Source: Acidimicrobiaceae bacterium (GTDB lineage Bacteria; Actinomycetota; Acidimicrobiia; Acidimicrobiales; RAAP-2). Taken from it: 47,826 nucleotides of DNA. Of this stretch, positions 8,221-16,757 are shown in pieces. The stretch is taken from positions 1-47,826 of the forward strand of contig PMOQ01000029.1 in assembly GCA_003161255.1 (NCBI GenBank), in the 5' to 3' direction. Positions within the stretch are counted from its first letter, which is position 1. Every line of letters begins with the position of its first letter. The notes beneath the pieces are model-generated. The model was not told the origin of the DNA and did no database searches. It saw only the letters and a list, made by a program, of their open reading frames with translations. The position numbers were made by a program, and so were the translations under genes.

Positions 8221-8964
8221 GTGACACACTCCGGCGCGCCGCTCTCTCTTTGGTCCGCCCCCCTCGACGTCCCGGCGTCGCTGCTGATGGAACTCGAGGA
8301 CTGCATCTCCCCTGAGGAGTCTGACCGGGCCGGCGAGTTCCGCCAGGCGCTCGATCGTGATCGATTCGTTGCCGCGACGGGGTGGCTGCGTCGGCTGCTC
8401 GCCAGCCAGCTCCGGGGTGACGCCCATGACGTCCGTTTCGTCACAAACGAAGGTGCCAAGCCTTCGCTAATCGACTCCGATCTCCGATTCAACGCGTCCC
8501 GGAGCGCCGGCGTGGCTCTGTATGCCACGAGCTGGACGACCGAGGTCGGCGTAGACATCGAGCAGGTCCGCGACATCGCCGACGTCGACGGCTTCGCGGA
8601 GAGGTTCTTCTCGGTGGCCGAACAGTCCGCGCTGGCCGCGCTGGCACCAACCGATCGTCTGGCCGCTTCATTCCAATGCTGGGCCAACAAGGAGGCCTAT
8701 GTGAAGGGGCTCGGTGTCGGCCTGACCGTGTCCTTGCAAAGGTTCGACTCGTGGTCGAGTGACTCGGCGCATTCCACGGTGGACGGTTGGACGATCCACC
8801 AGGTGGACGCGGGTTTCGGTTTTGCCGCCGCAGTTGCCGGCACCGGTCTTTCGGGGTGGGTTCCACCGCCTCCCGTGAGCCTTGGGTCCCTCAAATTCGA
8901 CCCTTCCACCGGTACCATCGAGCGGTTATCGGGGGAAGCGCTGGGCGGTTCTCCAGAGGAGTAG
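8221..8964 (+). CDS. Sfp-type 4'-phosphopantetheinyl transferase
   Basis: This enzyme moves phosphopantetheine from CoA onto the carrier-protein serine. The 247-residue size and two-half layout fit the Sfp type. The signature is present: GVDIE with Asp112 and Glu114 for Mg2+, and FQCWANKEAYVKGLGVGL with Trp154, Lys157 and Glu158. The usual FNLSHSGG segment reads FNASRSAGV, with Arg at the His position that contacts CoA. The start is GTG two bases after the lipoprotein stop, and the stop lies four bases before the adenylation-carrier gene, whose Ser555 is the obvious target. Confidence 0.9.
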   Translation: MTHSGAPLSLWSAPLDVPASLLMELEDCISPEESDRAGEFRQALDRDRFVAATGWLRRLLASQLRGDAHDVRFVTNEGAKPSLIDSDLRFNASRSAGVALYATSWTTEVGVDIEQVRDIADVDGFAERFFSVAEQSALAALAPTDRLAASFQCWANKEAYVKGLGVGLTVSLQRFDSWSSDSAHSTVDGWTIHQVDAGFGFAAAVAGTGLSGWVPPPPVSLGSLKFDPSTGTIERLSGEALGGSPEE

Positions 8965-8968
8965 ACGG

Positions 8969-10789
8969 ATGTCGGCCGAGGTTGTGACATTGGGACCCAC
9001 TGTTGTCGCGCTGATCGACCAGACGGCTGCGTCGTCACCGGAAAGCCTCGCCGTCCGGGGATCCGACGGCACGCTCACCTACTCCGAGCTGCTGGCTCGC
9101 TCCGAGCGCATCGCCGCGCGACTCCGCCAAATTGGCATCATGCCGGGCGACCTGGTCGGACTGTGTCTCGAACGCTCAACCAGTCTGGTGGTCGGCGCGT
9201 TGGCGATCTTCCTGGCCGAGGGTGTCTACGTCGCCATCGACCCGAAATACCCCGATGAGCGCATCCGCTGGATGCTCGATGATTCGAACTCCGTCGCCGT
9301 CGTGTGCGACGGAGCCATCGCTGAGCGAATCGGGACCGGCGGCGATCGAGCCAAAGTCATCCTCCAGGGCGGAGGCACCCTGGACGACTGGTCGATCCCC
9401 GACGCCCGAGACGTGCCGCGAAATCTGCCGGAGCCCCTTGATCTCGCCTACGTCGTGTACACCTCAGGCTCGACCGGGCAGCCGAAGGGGGTGATGGTCG
9501 AGCACGCCGGCCTGACCAACCTCATCGAGTGGCACCGGTCGGCGTTCGCGCTGGGGCCGAACGATCGGTGCACCCAGATCGCGAGCCCCGGCTTCGACGC
9601 CGCCGTCTGGGAGATCTGGCCGACGCTTGCCGTCGGCGCGTCGTTGCATGTGGTTCCAGACGCCCTGCGCAACGACCCGATCGGGCTGCGGGACTGGCTG
9701 GTTGCCGAGGGGATCACCGTCACCTTTCTCCCAACGGCCGTGGCCGAGGGGATCATCGGCCTGCCATGGCCACAGCACGCGGCCCTGCGTTTCCTGCTGA
9801 CCGGCGGGGACGCACTGACCCGGAGGCCGCCGACGGGCCTCGGGTTCACCCTCGTCAACAACTACGGGCTCAGCGAGACCGCCGTCGTCGCCACGTCGGG
9901 ATCGGTCGACCCGGCCGGGGAAGGTCCACCCACCATCGGCGGCGCCATTCGAGGCGTCGTTGCCGAAGTGCTCGACGAGCAGCTGCGACCCGTCGAGCGG
10001 GGTGCGATCGGTGAGCTCGTCATCGGTGGTGTGGCGGTGGCGCGCGGGTACCTCGACCGGCCTGAGCTCACGGCCGAACGATTCGTGGATGGCCGTGGCG
10101 GCAAGCGATACCGGACGGGCGACCTCGTTCGACTCCGTCCCGACGGGGAGTTCGATTTCTTGGGTCGCATGGACGATCAGCTGAGCATTCGGGGCTTCAG
10201 GGTCGAGCCGGCCGAGATCATCTCGGCGATGAACTCTCACCCGGCGATCCGCGCAAGCGCGACCCTCGCCGTCGGGGGGTCCAGCGCCGACCGCCAGCTC
10301 GTCGGCTACCTGGTCTCGTCGGGGACCGATCACCCGAACCGTGACGAGCTGGGCGACTTCCTCGGCGAGTCCTTGCCCGAGTATCTGGTCCCGACCCGGT
10401 TTGTCTGGCTCGACGAGCTCCCGCTCACCGCGCACGGCAAGATCGACCGTGAGGCGTTGGCGGCCCTCGACCGAGACGCGACAGATGCGTCGGTCGACGA
10501 GATTCGCGAACTGCCCCGTGACGAGCCCCCCCGTACGCCGATCCAGACCGCGATCGCGTCGGTGCTGGTGGAGCTGCTCGGTATCCCGGCGATCGGGCTG
10601 AACGAGAACTTCTTCCTGCTCGGGGGACACTCGATGCTGGGCGCCCAGCTGATCGTCCGACTGGAGAACCTCTTCGACGTGGAGATCACCCTGCGCTACC
10701 TGTTCGACCACCCCACACTGGCCGAGATAGCGGTGGGCGTGGAGAACCAGGCGGCCGCAGACGCCGCCGACGGCGCGCGGACCGGGTGA
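8969..10789 (+). CDS. Free-standing NRPS adenylation-carrier didomain, predicted leucine-activating
   Basis: This 606-residue protein activates an amino acid as the adenylate and loads it on its own carrier domain. Motifs: A3 YTSGSTGQPKG near residue 164, A4 FDAAVWEIW, A5 NNYGLSETA, A7 YRTGDLVRLRPDG, A8 GRMDDQLSIRGFRVEPAEI, A10 PLTAHGKIDREAL (Lys491), and carrier motif FFLLGGHSM with Ser555. Aligning the pocket with GrsA by eye gives D-A-W-F-L-G-N-V-V-K, which I recall as a standard leucine code. AGAGGAG precedes the ATG at 8969. It has no condensation or thioesterase domain. The stop overlaps the P450 start (GTGA), the NovH/NovI-like arrangement in which a P450 hydroxylates the carrier-bound amino acid. 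Confidence 0.93.
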   Translation: MSAEVVTLGPTVVALIDQTAASSPESLAVRGSDGTLTYSELLARSERIAARLRQIGIMPGDLVGLCLERSTSLVVGALAIFLAEGVYVAIDPKYPDERIRWMLDDSNSVAVVCDGAIAERIGTGGDRAKVILQGGGTLDDWSIPDARDVPRNLPEPLDLAYVVYTSGSTGQPKGVMVEHAGLTNLIEWHRSAFALGPNDRCTQIASPGFDAAVWEIWPTLAVGASLHVVPDALRNDPIGLRDWLVAEGITVTFLPTAVAEGIIGLPWPQHAALRFLLTGGDALTRRPPTGLGFTLVNNYGLSETAVVATSGSVDPAGEGPPTIGGAIRGVVAEVLDEQLRPVERGAIGELVIGGVAVARGYLDRPELTAERFVDGRGGKRYRTGDLVRLRPDGEFDFLGRMDDQLSIRGFRVEPAEIISAMNSHPAIRASATLAVGGSSADRQLVGYLVSSGTDHPNRDELGDFLGESLPEYLVPTRFVWLDELPLTAHGKIDREALAALDRDATDASVDEIRELPRDEPPRTPIQTAIASVLVELLGIPAIGLNENFFLLGGHSMLGAQLIVRLENLFDVEITLRYLFDHPTLAEIAVGVENQAAADAADGARTG

Positions 10790-12024
10790 CCAGCGCCCCG
10801 GCGAACGGCGACGGGTCCCCGCCGCTCAGCCTCTACCACTTACTCGACCCCGAGGTGCTGGCCAACCCGTACCCGCTCTACAAACGGCTGCGCGACGAGG
10901 ACCCGGTGCACTGGGACCCCTACCTGCACTCGTGGGTCGTCACCCGGTACCCGGACGTGGTGGAGGTGCTCCAGCGCTTCAAGGCCGACCGGACGCCGAC
11001 GCCGGAGCGCTTGGACGAGCTCGGCATGGGGGAGCTGACACCCATCGCGGCGGTGATGGTGCAGCAGATGCTGTTCCTCGACCCGCCGAAGCACGGGCGG
11101 GTGCGTCGCCTGGCGTCGGTCGCCTTCACGCCGCGTCGCATCGCTGTGCTCCGAGGGCACATTCACCAGATCGCCGAGTCACTGGTCGACGAGCTGGTGG
11201 GGCTCCAGAGCTTCGACGTCATGGACAGGCTCGCCAACCCGCTCCCAGCCATCGTGACCGCCGAAATGCTCGGGGTGCCGACCACGGATCACGACATGTT
11301 GAAGGGCTGGTCACAGGACTTCGCAGAGATGCTCGGCAACTTTCAGCACAACCCGGGGCGGGCCAAGAAGACGCTCCAGAGCGTGGAAGAGATGGTCGCC
11401 TACTTCCATGCCGCCGTGCTCCGCGAGGACTCCCACCCCACCGAAGGCCTCATCAACGCGTTGACGACGGCGGTCGTCGACGGCGATCGCCTGACAGATG
11501 GAGAGGTCGTCGCCAACGTCATCGTGACCATGGTCGGCGGCCAGGAGACGACGACCAACCTCATCGGCAACGGGCTGCTCACACTCTTGCGTCAGCCCGA
11601 CCAACTGGCCCGTTTGAGAGCGGACCCAAGCCTGGTCGCGACGGCGGTCGAAGAGCTGCTGCGCTACGAGAGCCCGAGCCAGCACACCGCGCGCATGGCT
11701 CCGGAGGGAGCCGTGCTTGGTGGCACCCCCATCCCGGCCGGCGATGCGGTGATCGCCGTGATGGGCGCAGCCAACCGCGACCCGGAACGCTTCCCGGATC
11801 CGGACCGGCTCGACATCGGGCGCGAGGACAACAGGCATCTCGCATTCGGCTGGGCCGCCCACTTCTGTTTCGGCGCTCCCCTGGCCAGGATGGAAGGACA
11901 GATCGCGTTCGAGACACTGATCCGCCGGTTTCCTGTGCTGGCCCTCGAACCCGACAAAGAGATCCAGTGGAGGCCGAACCTCGGGCTGCGGGGCCTCACC
12001 CAACTGCACGTCGTCACGTCGTAG
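10786..12024 (+). CDS. Cytochrome P450, likely acting on the carrier-bound amino acid
   Basis: The 412-residue soluble P450 shows the I-helix oxygen-binding motif GGQETT, the K-helix EELLRYESP with a downstream R, and the haem-ligand loop FGWAAHFCFGAPLAR with Cys361. The usual FGxGxHxC motif has Ala in place of the second Gly, a tolerated change. The GTG start overlaps the stop of the adenylation-carrier gene, so the two are translationally coupled. In novobiocin-type pathways this pair makes beta-hydroxy amino acids on the carrier; here that would be beta-hydroxyleucine, an inference. No ferredoxin or reductase is adjacent. It ends six bases from the convergent SGNH gene. Confidence 0.92.
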   Translation: MTSAPANGDGSPPLSLYHLLDPEVLANPYPLYKRLRDEDPVHWDPYLHSWVVTRYPDVVEVLQRFKADRTPTPERLDELGMGELTPIAAVMVQQMLFLDPPKHGRVRRLASVAFTPRRIAVLRGHIHQIAESLVDELVGLQSFDVMDRLANPLPAIVTAEMLGVPTTDHDMLKGWSQDFAEMLGNFQHNPGRAKKTLQSVEEMVAYFHAAVLREDSHPTEGLINALTTAVVDGDRLTDGEVVANVIVTMVGGQETTTNLIGNGLLTLLRQPDQLARLRADPSLVATAVEELLRYESPSQHTARMAPEGAVLGGTPIPAGDAVIAVMGAANRDPERFPDPDRLDIGREDNRHLAFGWAAHFCFGAPLARMEGQIAFETLIRRFPVLALEPDKEIQWRPNLGLRGLTQLHVVTS

Positions 12025-12029
12025 CTCGG

Positions 12030-12770
12030 CTACGCCACCGCCTGTGCGATCGAGCGGGCGAAGAGGGTTGCCCCATACGGGGTGAAGTGCACACCGTCGG
12101 GCTGGCGAACCTGGACCGGCGCTCCGCCCGGACCGGGCAGGTATTCGGAGAACTTCCCGGTTCCCCCGGTCACTCCGGGAGTGACATCGATGAGCGGCGG
12201 CACTCCCGAGGCCGTGTTCGGCGCGTGGAGATGCTCGTAGATGCGGTCGAGGGCCACGATCCCGGCCTCGGGAACCGCAACCCCGACCGGAGGGCCGATA
12301 ACCCAGTACACGGTCGCGTCGCGCGAGGTCAAAATGTTCTCCAGTTGTTGCGCCGCGTTCGTCCAGTCTCGATAGAAGGTCGGCGTGTACACCGAGACCC
12401 CCGGGATGCCACCGAAATAGGCGTAGTTGCCGACGTACTCGACGACCACGACGCTCGGGTCGTATTGGGCGATCAGCTCCCGCCCCTTGGCCAGCCAGTT
12501 CATCTGGGTATCCAGGAGGCCGCTGCCGGGAACGGCAGCCTGCGAGTAGACCGAGTAACCGAAGCCGTCGAGGTACGTCGAGATCGCCGGGGCCGCCTCG
12601 GCGATCAACGAGTCGCCCATCAGGACCACCGGCGTCCTTTTGGCCCCGGCCACACCCAACGGGGCCGCGACGGCCGCGACCACCACGACCAACCCCAACA
12701 CCCACAGCCAGGTCCTTGACCGTGGCACACGCCGGTCCAACAGGGCGGGCGCCTGCGGAAGGCTGTCCAT
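12030..12770 (-). CDS. Membrane-anchored SGNH/GDSL-type hydrolase
   Basis: After a short cytoplasmic N-terminus there is one membrane segment (about residues 20-44, WLWVLGLVVVVAAVAAPLGV), then an extracytoplasmic SGNH domain. The GDS nucleophile is in VVLMGDSLIAE, the Asn block in VEYVGNYAYFGG, and the catalytic Asp/His in QPDGVHFTPYG near the C-terminus. Such proteins act as esterases or O-acyltransferase partners on cell-surface glycans. It converges on the P450 and lies near the polysaccharide genes, so trimming or transfer of an acyl or aminoacyl ester on a surface polymer is a plausible, unproved role. Confidence 0.8.
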   Translation of the reverse strand: MDSLPQAPALLDRRVPRSRTWLWVLGLVVVVAAVAAPLGVAGAKRTPVVLMGDSLIAEAAPAISTYLDGFGYSVYSQAAVPGSGLLDTQMNWLAKGRELIAQYDPSVVVVEYVGNYAYFGGIPGVSVYTPTFYRDWTNAAQQLENILTSRDATVYWVIGPPVGVAVPEAGIVALDRIYEHLHAPNTASGVPPLIDVTPGVTGGTGKFSEYLPGPGGAPVQVRQPDGVHFTPYGATLFARSIAQAVA

Positions 12771-12881
12771 CTGGGGGAACGTACTCGCCGATTCGACGAA
12801 AACGGTGGCACGCCCGAATGGTGCGATCGGTCGAGCTGTTGCCCAGCGGGATGGCTACTGGTGGCGCCCGTACGCGTCGAT

Positions 12882-13670
12882 TTACCAGGTGATGGAGAGG
12901 GTCGCCCTCAGCGCTGCTTCGAATTCGGCGTCGTCCAGCTGCCGTCGTGTCGTGAAGATGAGCCGGGCATCCTCGCCCACCGGAACTCGGAGTGGAGTCG
13001 TCGGATCCTCGATCGCATCGGCGATCGCCGTCGCGACCGATTCGGGTCCCGGCCGACCGTCGGGTCCGTTGAGCTTCCTGTCGATCCCGGCCCACTGTTC
13101 CCACAGATCGGCGTATGCAGGAGGGCCAGGGTGGCTTCCGCCGGACTTCATCCCCGGCGCGGTGTAACCGGGTTCGATGATTACCGTTCGGATCCCGAAG
13201 TGGGAGAGCTCGTAGTGCATGGTCTCCGACAGGCCCTCCAGCGCGTGTTTGGAGGCCGCGTAGGCCCCGTCCAAGGGCGGCGAGACGCGGCCCTGAATGG
13301 AACTGACATTCACGATGACCCCGTGTCCTCGTTCCCGCCACGACGGGATGACCGCTTGTAGGAGACGAAACGGCCCGAGAACGTTCGTGTCGAAGACCGC
13401 TGTCAGCAGGTCGATGGGGTAGTCCTCAAGCGGACCCCGGCTGGTCACGGCGGCGTTGTTCACCACCGCGTCGAGCTCGCCGGCTCCCTCGAGAGCGCTT
13501 CTGACCGATTCGGCGTCCCGGACGTCCATGACAAGCCGCTCGGAGGCCTCCACCGAATCGAGCGCGTCGATGTTCCGAGCCGTGGCAACGACGTGGTGGC
13601 CCCGGGCTGAAAGCTCGGCCGCGGTGGCGGCTCCGATGGCCCGTCCTGCCCCGGTAATCAAGATCCGCAT
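12882..13670 (-). CDS. Short-chain dehydrogenase/reductase
   Basis: The 262-residue protein has TGAGRAIG for cofactor binding, DVRD after strand 3, NNAAVTSRGP, the catalytic Ser in NVSSIQG, and YAASK (Tyr and Lys). It resembles classical SDRs of the retinol/ketoreductase-like group with a shortened N-terminus. GAGGAGG precedes the ATG. It is divergent from the small basic protein gene at 13858; the shared 187-base gap holds TCTAATAAG, an AT-rich patch that may be a -10. Substrate is unknown and its link to the surrounding cluster is not shown. Confidence 0.88.
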   Translation of the reverse strand: MRILITGAGRAIGAATAAELSARGHHVVATARNIDALDSVEASERLVMDVRDAESVRSALEGAGELDAVVNNAAVTSRGPLEDYPIDLLTAVFDTNVLGPFRLLQAVIPSWRERGHGVIVNVSSIQGRVSPPLDGAYAASKHALEGLSETMHYELSHFGIRTVIIEPGYTAPGMKSGGSHPGPPAYADLWEQWAGIDRKLNGPDGRPGPESVATAIADAIEDPTTPLRVPVGEDARLIFTTRRQLDDAEFEAALRATLSITW

Positions 13671-13857
13671 GGTGGAGTGACCCTCCTCGGCAGAGCCGAT
13701 CTACGCCCGCGTCTCGCTTATTAGACCAGGTGGTGGCTCCGGCGACGACGTGGCCGTCCCGGAGCCTGGGGGTCTCAAGATCCGACCGGCGAGAGCGTCG
13801 GCACAGCCCGGTCGCGGGCGCGACGATAGGAAGACGAAGGGACCGTCCGGAGGTGAG

Positions 13858-14049
13858 ATGGCGCGCCGCAAGTCACTTAGGTCGCAGCTCTATCGGGCTG
13901 CCCGGGACCTCGGCAACGTCGAGGCCGCGTCCAAGGGTCCCTCCGCCTACGGCAGGCGGGTCGTCCGACGCTCGGTCTATCGAAAGACCAACAGCGGGCT
14001 CGCCGGATTTCTTCGCGCGTTCGGCCTGAGCGGCGGCCGTCGCCGGTAG
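13858..14049 (+). CDS. Small highly basic protein, 63 aa, conserved in actinobacteria
   Basis: The product MARRKSLRSQLYRAARDLGN continues VEAASKGPSAYGRRVVRRSVYRKTNSG and ends in a Gly/Arg tail. I recognise this pattern as a widespread uncharacterised actinobacterial small protein. GGAGGTGAG directly precedes the ATG at 13858, which fixes the start; a longer frame from 13750 has no ribosome site. The Arg/Lys content suggests nucleic-acid or membrane binding. No function is known to me. Confidence 0.75.
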   Translation: MARRKSLRSQLYRAARDLGNVEAASKGPSAYGRRVVRRSVYRKTNSGLAGFLRAFGLSGGRRR

Positions 14050-14191
14050 TCCCGGCTCTGCGAACGCCGGTCCTGCTCGGCCGTGTTTGTTCCCGGCGCC
14101 CGCTCTGTTACGAAGTTCCGACACTTTGGATTATTCGCCCTTCACTAGGAATATCGAGCAGTTGCGCGCACAAAATGCGGGAGAAGTTGGC

Positions 14192-14208
14192 CAACGCTGG
14201 CAGCGTTG
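14192..14208. promoter_or_regulatory. Perfect 7-bp inverted repeat upstream of a small ORF
   Basis: CAACGCT (14192-14198) and AGCGTTG (14202-14208) are perfect reverse complements around GGC. It ends 7 bases before the GTG at 14216. It could be an operator or a small RNA hairpin that hides the ribosome site. Confidence 0.35.
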
Positions 14209-14215
14209 AACGGGG

Positions 14216-14494
14216 GTGACAGGGCGGCGTTGCTGTTGTCGAGCTGCCAAAACGATCACGGGTGAGGACGTGCTGGGCATCATCGACGGTCGATCGGGAC
14301 CGTTCATCGACGGTCGCCGGTACCACACCGATGAATTCCTGGAGATGGCCGAGGACTACCACCGCCGGATCGTGGAAGCTCACAAGGGCCGCGGCGTGGA
14401 GCAGCTGACCTTGCCGGTGCTGCCGGGTCTGTCCATTCAAGAACCGGTGGAGTTGGTCAACTCCTTCGCCGACCAAGCTCCTCGGAGTCCCTGA
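14216..14494 (+). CDS. Hypothetical protein, up to 92 aa
   Basis: The frame opens at GTG 14216; its first 12 residues are rich in Cys and Arg and look unlike protein, whereas from about residue 13 it reads TITGEDVLGIIDGRSGPFID, then GRRYHTDEFLEMAEDYHRRIVEAH, with balanced composition and predicted helices. A GTG at 14269, at residue 19, is another possible start, or the gene may be the tail of a frameshifted longer one. I do not recognise the family. It converges on the DUF2277 gene 22 bases away. Confidence 0.35.
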   Translation: MTGRRCCCRAAKTITGEDVLGIIDGRSGPFIDGRRYHTDEFLEMAEDYHRRIVEAHKGRGVEQLTLPVLPGLSIQEPVELVNSFADQAPRSP

Positions 14495-14516
14495 CCTCGG
14501 GCGGCCGGACTTTCGC

Positions 14517-14759
14517 CTAGCGGGGTCGAGCGAGATCGAGCGCGCGGTCGCGCGGGGGAGCGGAGCTCACCAGCTCACCCAGCAGCCTCCTCGAGATGTC
14601 GGCAACGTCCTGGACGGCCCTCTCGAATGCCGCTGCGTTCGCTTGGGAGGGCTTCGCGGCCCCGCTGATCTTGCGCACGTACTGCAGCGCCGCCCCCTGC
14701 ACCTCGTCGGAGGTCACCGGAGGGTCGATGTTGTAGAGGCGATGAATGCTTCGGCACAT
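14517..14759 (-). CDS. DUF2277 family protein, 80 aa
   Basis: The product begins MCRSIHRLYNIDPPVTSDEV and contains GAALQYVRKISGAAKPSQAN and RRLLGELVSSAPPRDR. This MCR(N/S)I...L(F/Y)N..PP...E....A.QYVRK.SG..KPS pattern is the DUF2277 signature, a small family common in actinobacteria with no known function. Length and both ends match relatives, so the gene looks intact. It stands alone after a 306-base gap. Confidence 0.85.
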   Translation of the reverse strand: MCRSIHRLYNIDPPVTSDEVQGAALQYVRKISGAAKPSQANAAAFERAVQDVADISRRLLGELVSSAPPRDRALDLARPR

Positions 14760-15065
14760 CCCGACATCCTAAGCAGCCACCGCGTCCGATACGTCAAAAC
14801 GCTAGATACTTGTTCTGGCGTCCATCATCCTTTCTGGTACCTATTCGCGCATAAAGGACGGCAGTTCATCCCTCGAATGGACGGCAATCTGGCCAAAATC
14901 CCTTCCTGTTGGGCGCGGTGCGCCACCCGATCCGACGGTGCGGAAGGCAGCCAGCGGTACTCACCCCGGGGTTCATCAGTTCCTCCACCAGCCGGCCGAA
15001 CGTCGATGTCGCCTGATCCGGCGAGAAGCCTGGCTGCGCCAAGCCGGCCCGGAGGACCGAGGTGA
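14760..15065. other. Intergenic stretch, 306 bases
   Basis: This is upstream of the DUF2277 gene and downstream of the hydrolase operon, both on the minus strand. It is less GC-rich than its surroundings in the first 150 bases. I see no coding frame, RNA gene or clear terminator; it should hold the promoter of the DUF2277 gene. Confidence 0.4.
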
Positions 15066-16757
15066 TTAGGCGGAGGCCACCTGGGCGATCGGCTGCGCCT
15101 CGGCCAGAGCAAAGTGCCCGAGAAGATGGTCGGTCAGGCGGCGGGAGACCTCAGCCCGCTGCCAGGCCGGCATCAGGGCCCCATCGAGACCTTCGATGAC
15201 ATCGAGGCGGATCGAATCGGGCCTGGCCGCCGGCCCGAGCGTTGCTGTCCGTGCCGTGCCGAACGGTCGCGCCTCGTCCTCACTGCAGACGACAAGCACC
15301 TCGACGCGGTCGGTCCGCAACTGGTCGAGCCATGTCGACGCGTCACGGCCCCGGTCGCGGTTGAGGAGGTGGATCGACCGCCAGAGCACCGTGCGGAGCC
15401 GGCGCCGGACGGGCTCCGCGAGCCACGACCGGTAGGTGCTGGCGAGGCCGCTGACGGGCCAGCAGATGCGCCGCCGGGGGTCCATCGCTCCGGTGTCGAG
15501 CTCGGGCGGGGCAAAGTGCAGGACCGGGTTGATGGCGTAGATCGCGCGCGTTGGCCGCACCAGCGCATCCTCGAGAGCTTGATAACCCCCCGAGCACAGG
15601 CCGACGAGGATGACATTGGTCGGGTCGTCCGGCTCGACGGCCACTCTGGCGTCCCTGACGTCGTCAAAGGCGTCGGGGGATCGGACCACGTTGGCCGACT
15701 TCTCGGGTCGGGCCGGGCTGTCGCCGAGCCCGCTCTCGTCGAATCGGACGCAGCGAAACCCAGCCGCCGCCCATCGGCGCGAGAGGTCGACCCACAACCG
15801 GTTCGGCCCGACATGCCAGTCGTTGCCGGCGTTCAGCATGAGGATCGTCGGGGACCCGGTGGGGGCGTCGGGTTCCGTCACCATGGCGAAGAGACCGGCC
15901 GGGCCGAGGCGGATGGCCCGCTCGGTCAGCCGTCCACCCTCAAATGGCACCCTCGCTGAGTCTTGTGCGGAGATCGAGACGGCCCTGGGTGACGCCCGGT
16001 TGCCTGTGTGCAACCACGAGACGATGTGCGTCACCACGTCGTGCGGGGTCTCGCGCGAACCGGGGTCCACCTCGAGAAGGAGCTCTTGGCCACCTGCCTC
16101 GGCGAGGTCGGGTTCCGTGCCGAGCGCATCGGTCAGCTTGGTGGCGGGCTGGCGATCCGGCCGGGTGAGGAGCAGGACCCGCGACGGGCGAGCGCCGTCG
16201 GCCGGCACGGCCATGGACCCGAGGTGCGAGACGGTCTCGGCGCTGAAGACGAACCCGGGCAGCTCGGTTCCGTCGCCGGTTCCCTGGTGGTCGTTGCTCA
16301 ACAGACGCAAAAGAGCCGCCTCTTGGCGCACGAAGGCCCGCCCGGACTCGCAGGGGTCCCAGAGGACCACCGCGTCGATCGATCCGAGCCGGGCCGCCAC
16401 GACCGCCGCCAGCAGCGCCCCGACCCGCATGCCGATCAACGAAACGGACTCGGCACCACAGCTCCTCGCGAGGTCGATGGCGTGACCGATCCCGGCCAGC
16501 CACGACTCGACCCGGTGGGGGTCGAGGTCGACGCCGGTCGAGTCCCCGGTCCCGTCGTAGTCGAATCGGATCGCCAACATGCCTGCTGCGGACAGCTTCT
16601 CGGCCACGAGCCTGTAGCAGGCTTGCGTGGCCGCGAGCTCACGGGCGATCGGGGGGCAAAGGACGACTGCGCCGGCGGCCCGGTTGTCCTCGGGGACGTG
16701 CATCCACCCGAAGAGAGGGCGATCGGTCGGTCCGAACCAGGTCGGGACGGCGGTCAT
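15066..16757 (-). CDS. Double alpha/beta-hydrolase with non-serine nucleophile elbows (exosortase-A-associated hydrolase-like)
   Basis: A 563-residue fusion of two alpha/beta-hydrolase domains. Domain 1 (about 1-255) begins FGPTDRPLFGWMHVPEDN and has AIRFDYDGTGDS and an elbow GMRVG (109-113) with Arg111 where Ser is expected. Domain 2 (about 275-563) has FRCVRFDESGLGDS and elbow GLCSG (386-390) with Cys388 at that place. I recall the same two features, split over two proteins, in the hydrolases of exosortase-A/EPS loci. The ATG at 16757 overlaps the ligase stop (ATGA). A role in releasing or transferring the aminoacyl group from the carrier protein is inferred. Confidence 0.8.
   Translation of the reverse strand: MTAVPTWFGPTDRPLFGWMHVPEDNRAAGAVVLCPPIARELAATQACYRLVAEKLSAAGMLAIRFDYDGTGDSTGVDLDPHRVESWLAGIGHAIDLARSCGAESVSLIGMRVGALLAAVVAARLGSIDAVVLWDPCESGRAFVRQEAALLRLLSNDHQGTGDGTELPGFVFSAETVSHLGSMAVPADGARPSRVLLLTRPDRQPATKLTDALGTEPDLAEAGGQELLLEVDPGSRETPHDVVTHIVSWLHTGNRASPRAVSISAQDSARVPFEGGRLTERAIRLGPAGLFAMVTEPDAPTGSPTILMLNAGNDWHVGPNRLWVDLSRRWAAAGFRCVRFDESGLGDSPARPEKSANVVRSPDAFDDVRDARVAVEPDDPTNVILVGLCSGGYQALEDALVRPTRAIYAINPVLHFAPPELDTGAMDPRRRICWPVSGLASTYRSWLAEPVRRRLRTVLWRSIHLLNRDRGRDASTWLDQLRTDRVEVLVVCSEDEARPFGTARTATLGPAARPDSIRLDVIEGLDGALMPAWQRAEVSRRLTDHLLGHFALAEAQPIAQVASA

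Noticed and set aside
9464-10711. A 415-codon minus-strand frame opposite the adenylation domain
   Set aside because: It lies wholly antisense to a gene with complete NRPS motifs and has no recognisable fold.
10932-12719. A 595-codon open frame on the plus strand
   Set aside because: It is a shifted frame of the P450 gene running into the antisense of the SGNH gene, with strongly Arg/Gly-biased composition and no motif.
11311-13341. A 676-codon open frame on the minus strand
   Set aside because: It runs antisense to the P450 gene and across the SGNH and SDR genes in a wrong frame; it is Arg/Gly/Pro-rich with no domain. It is a high-GC shadow.
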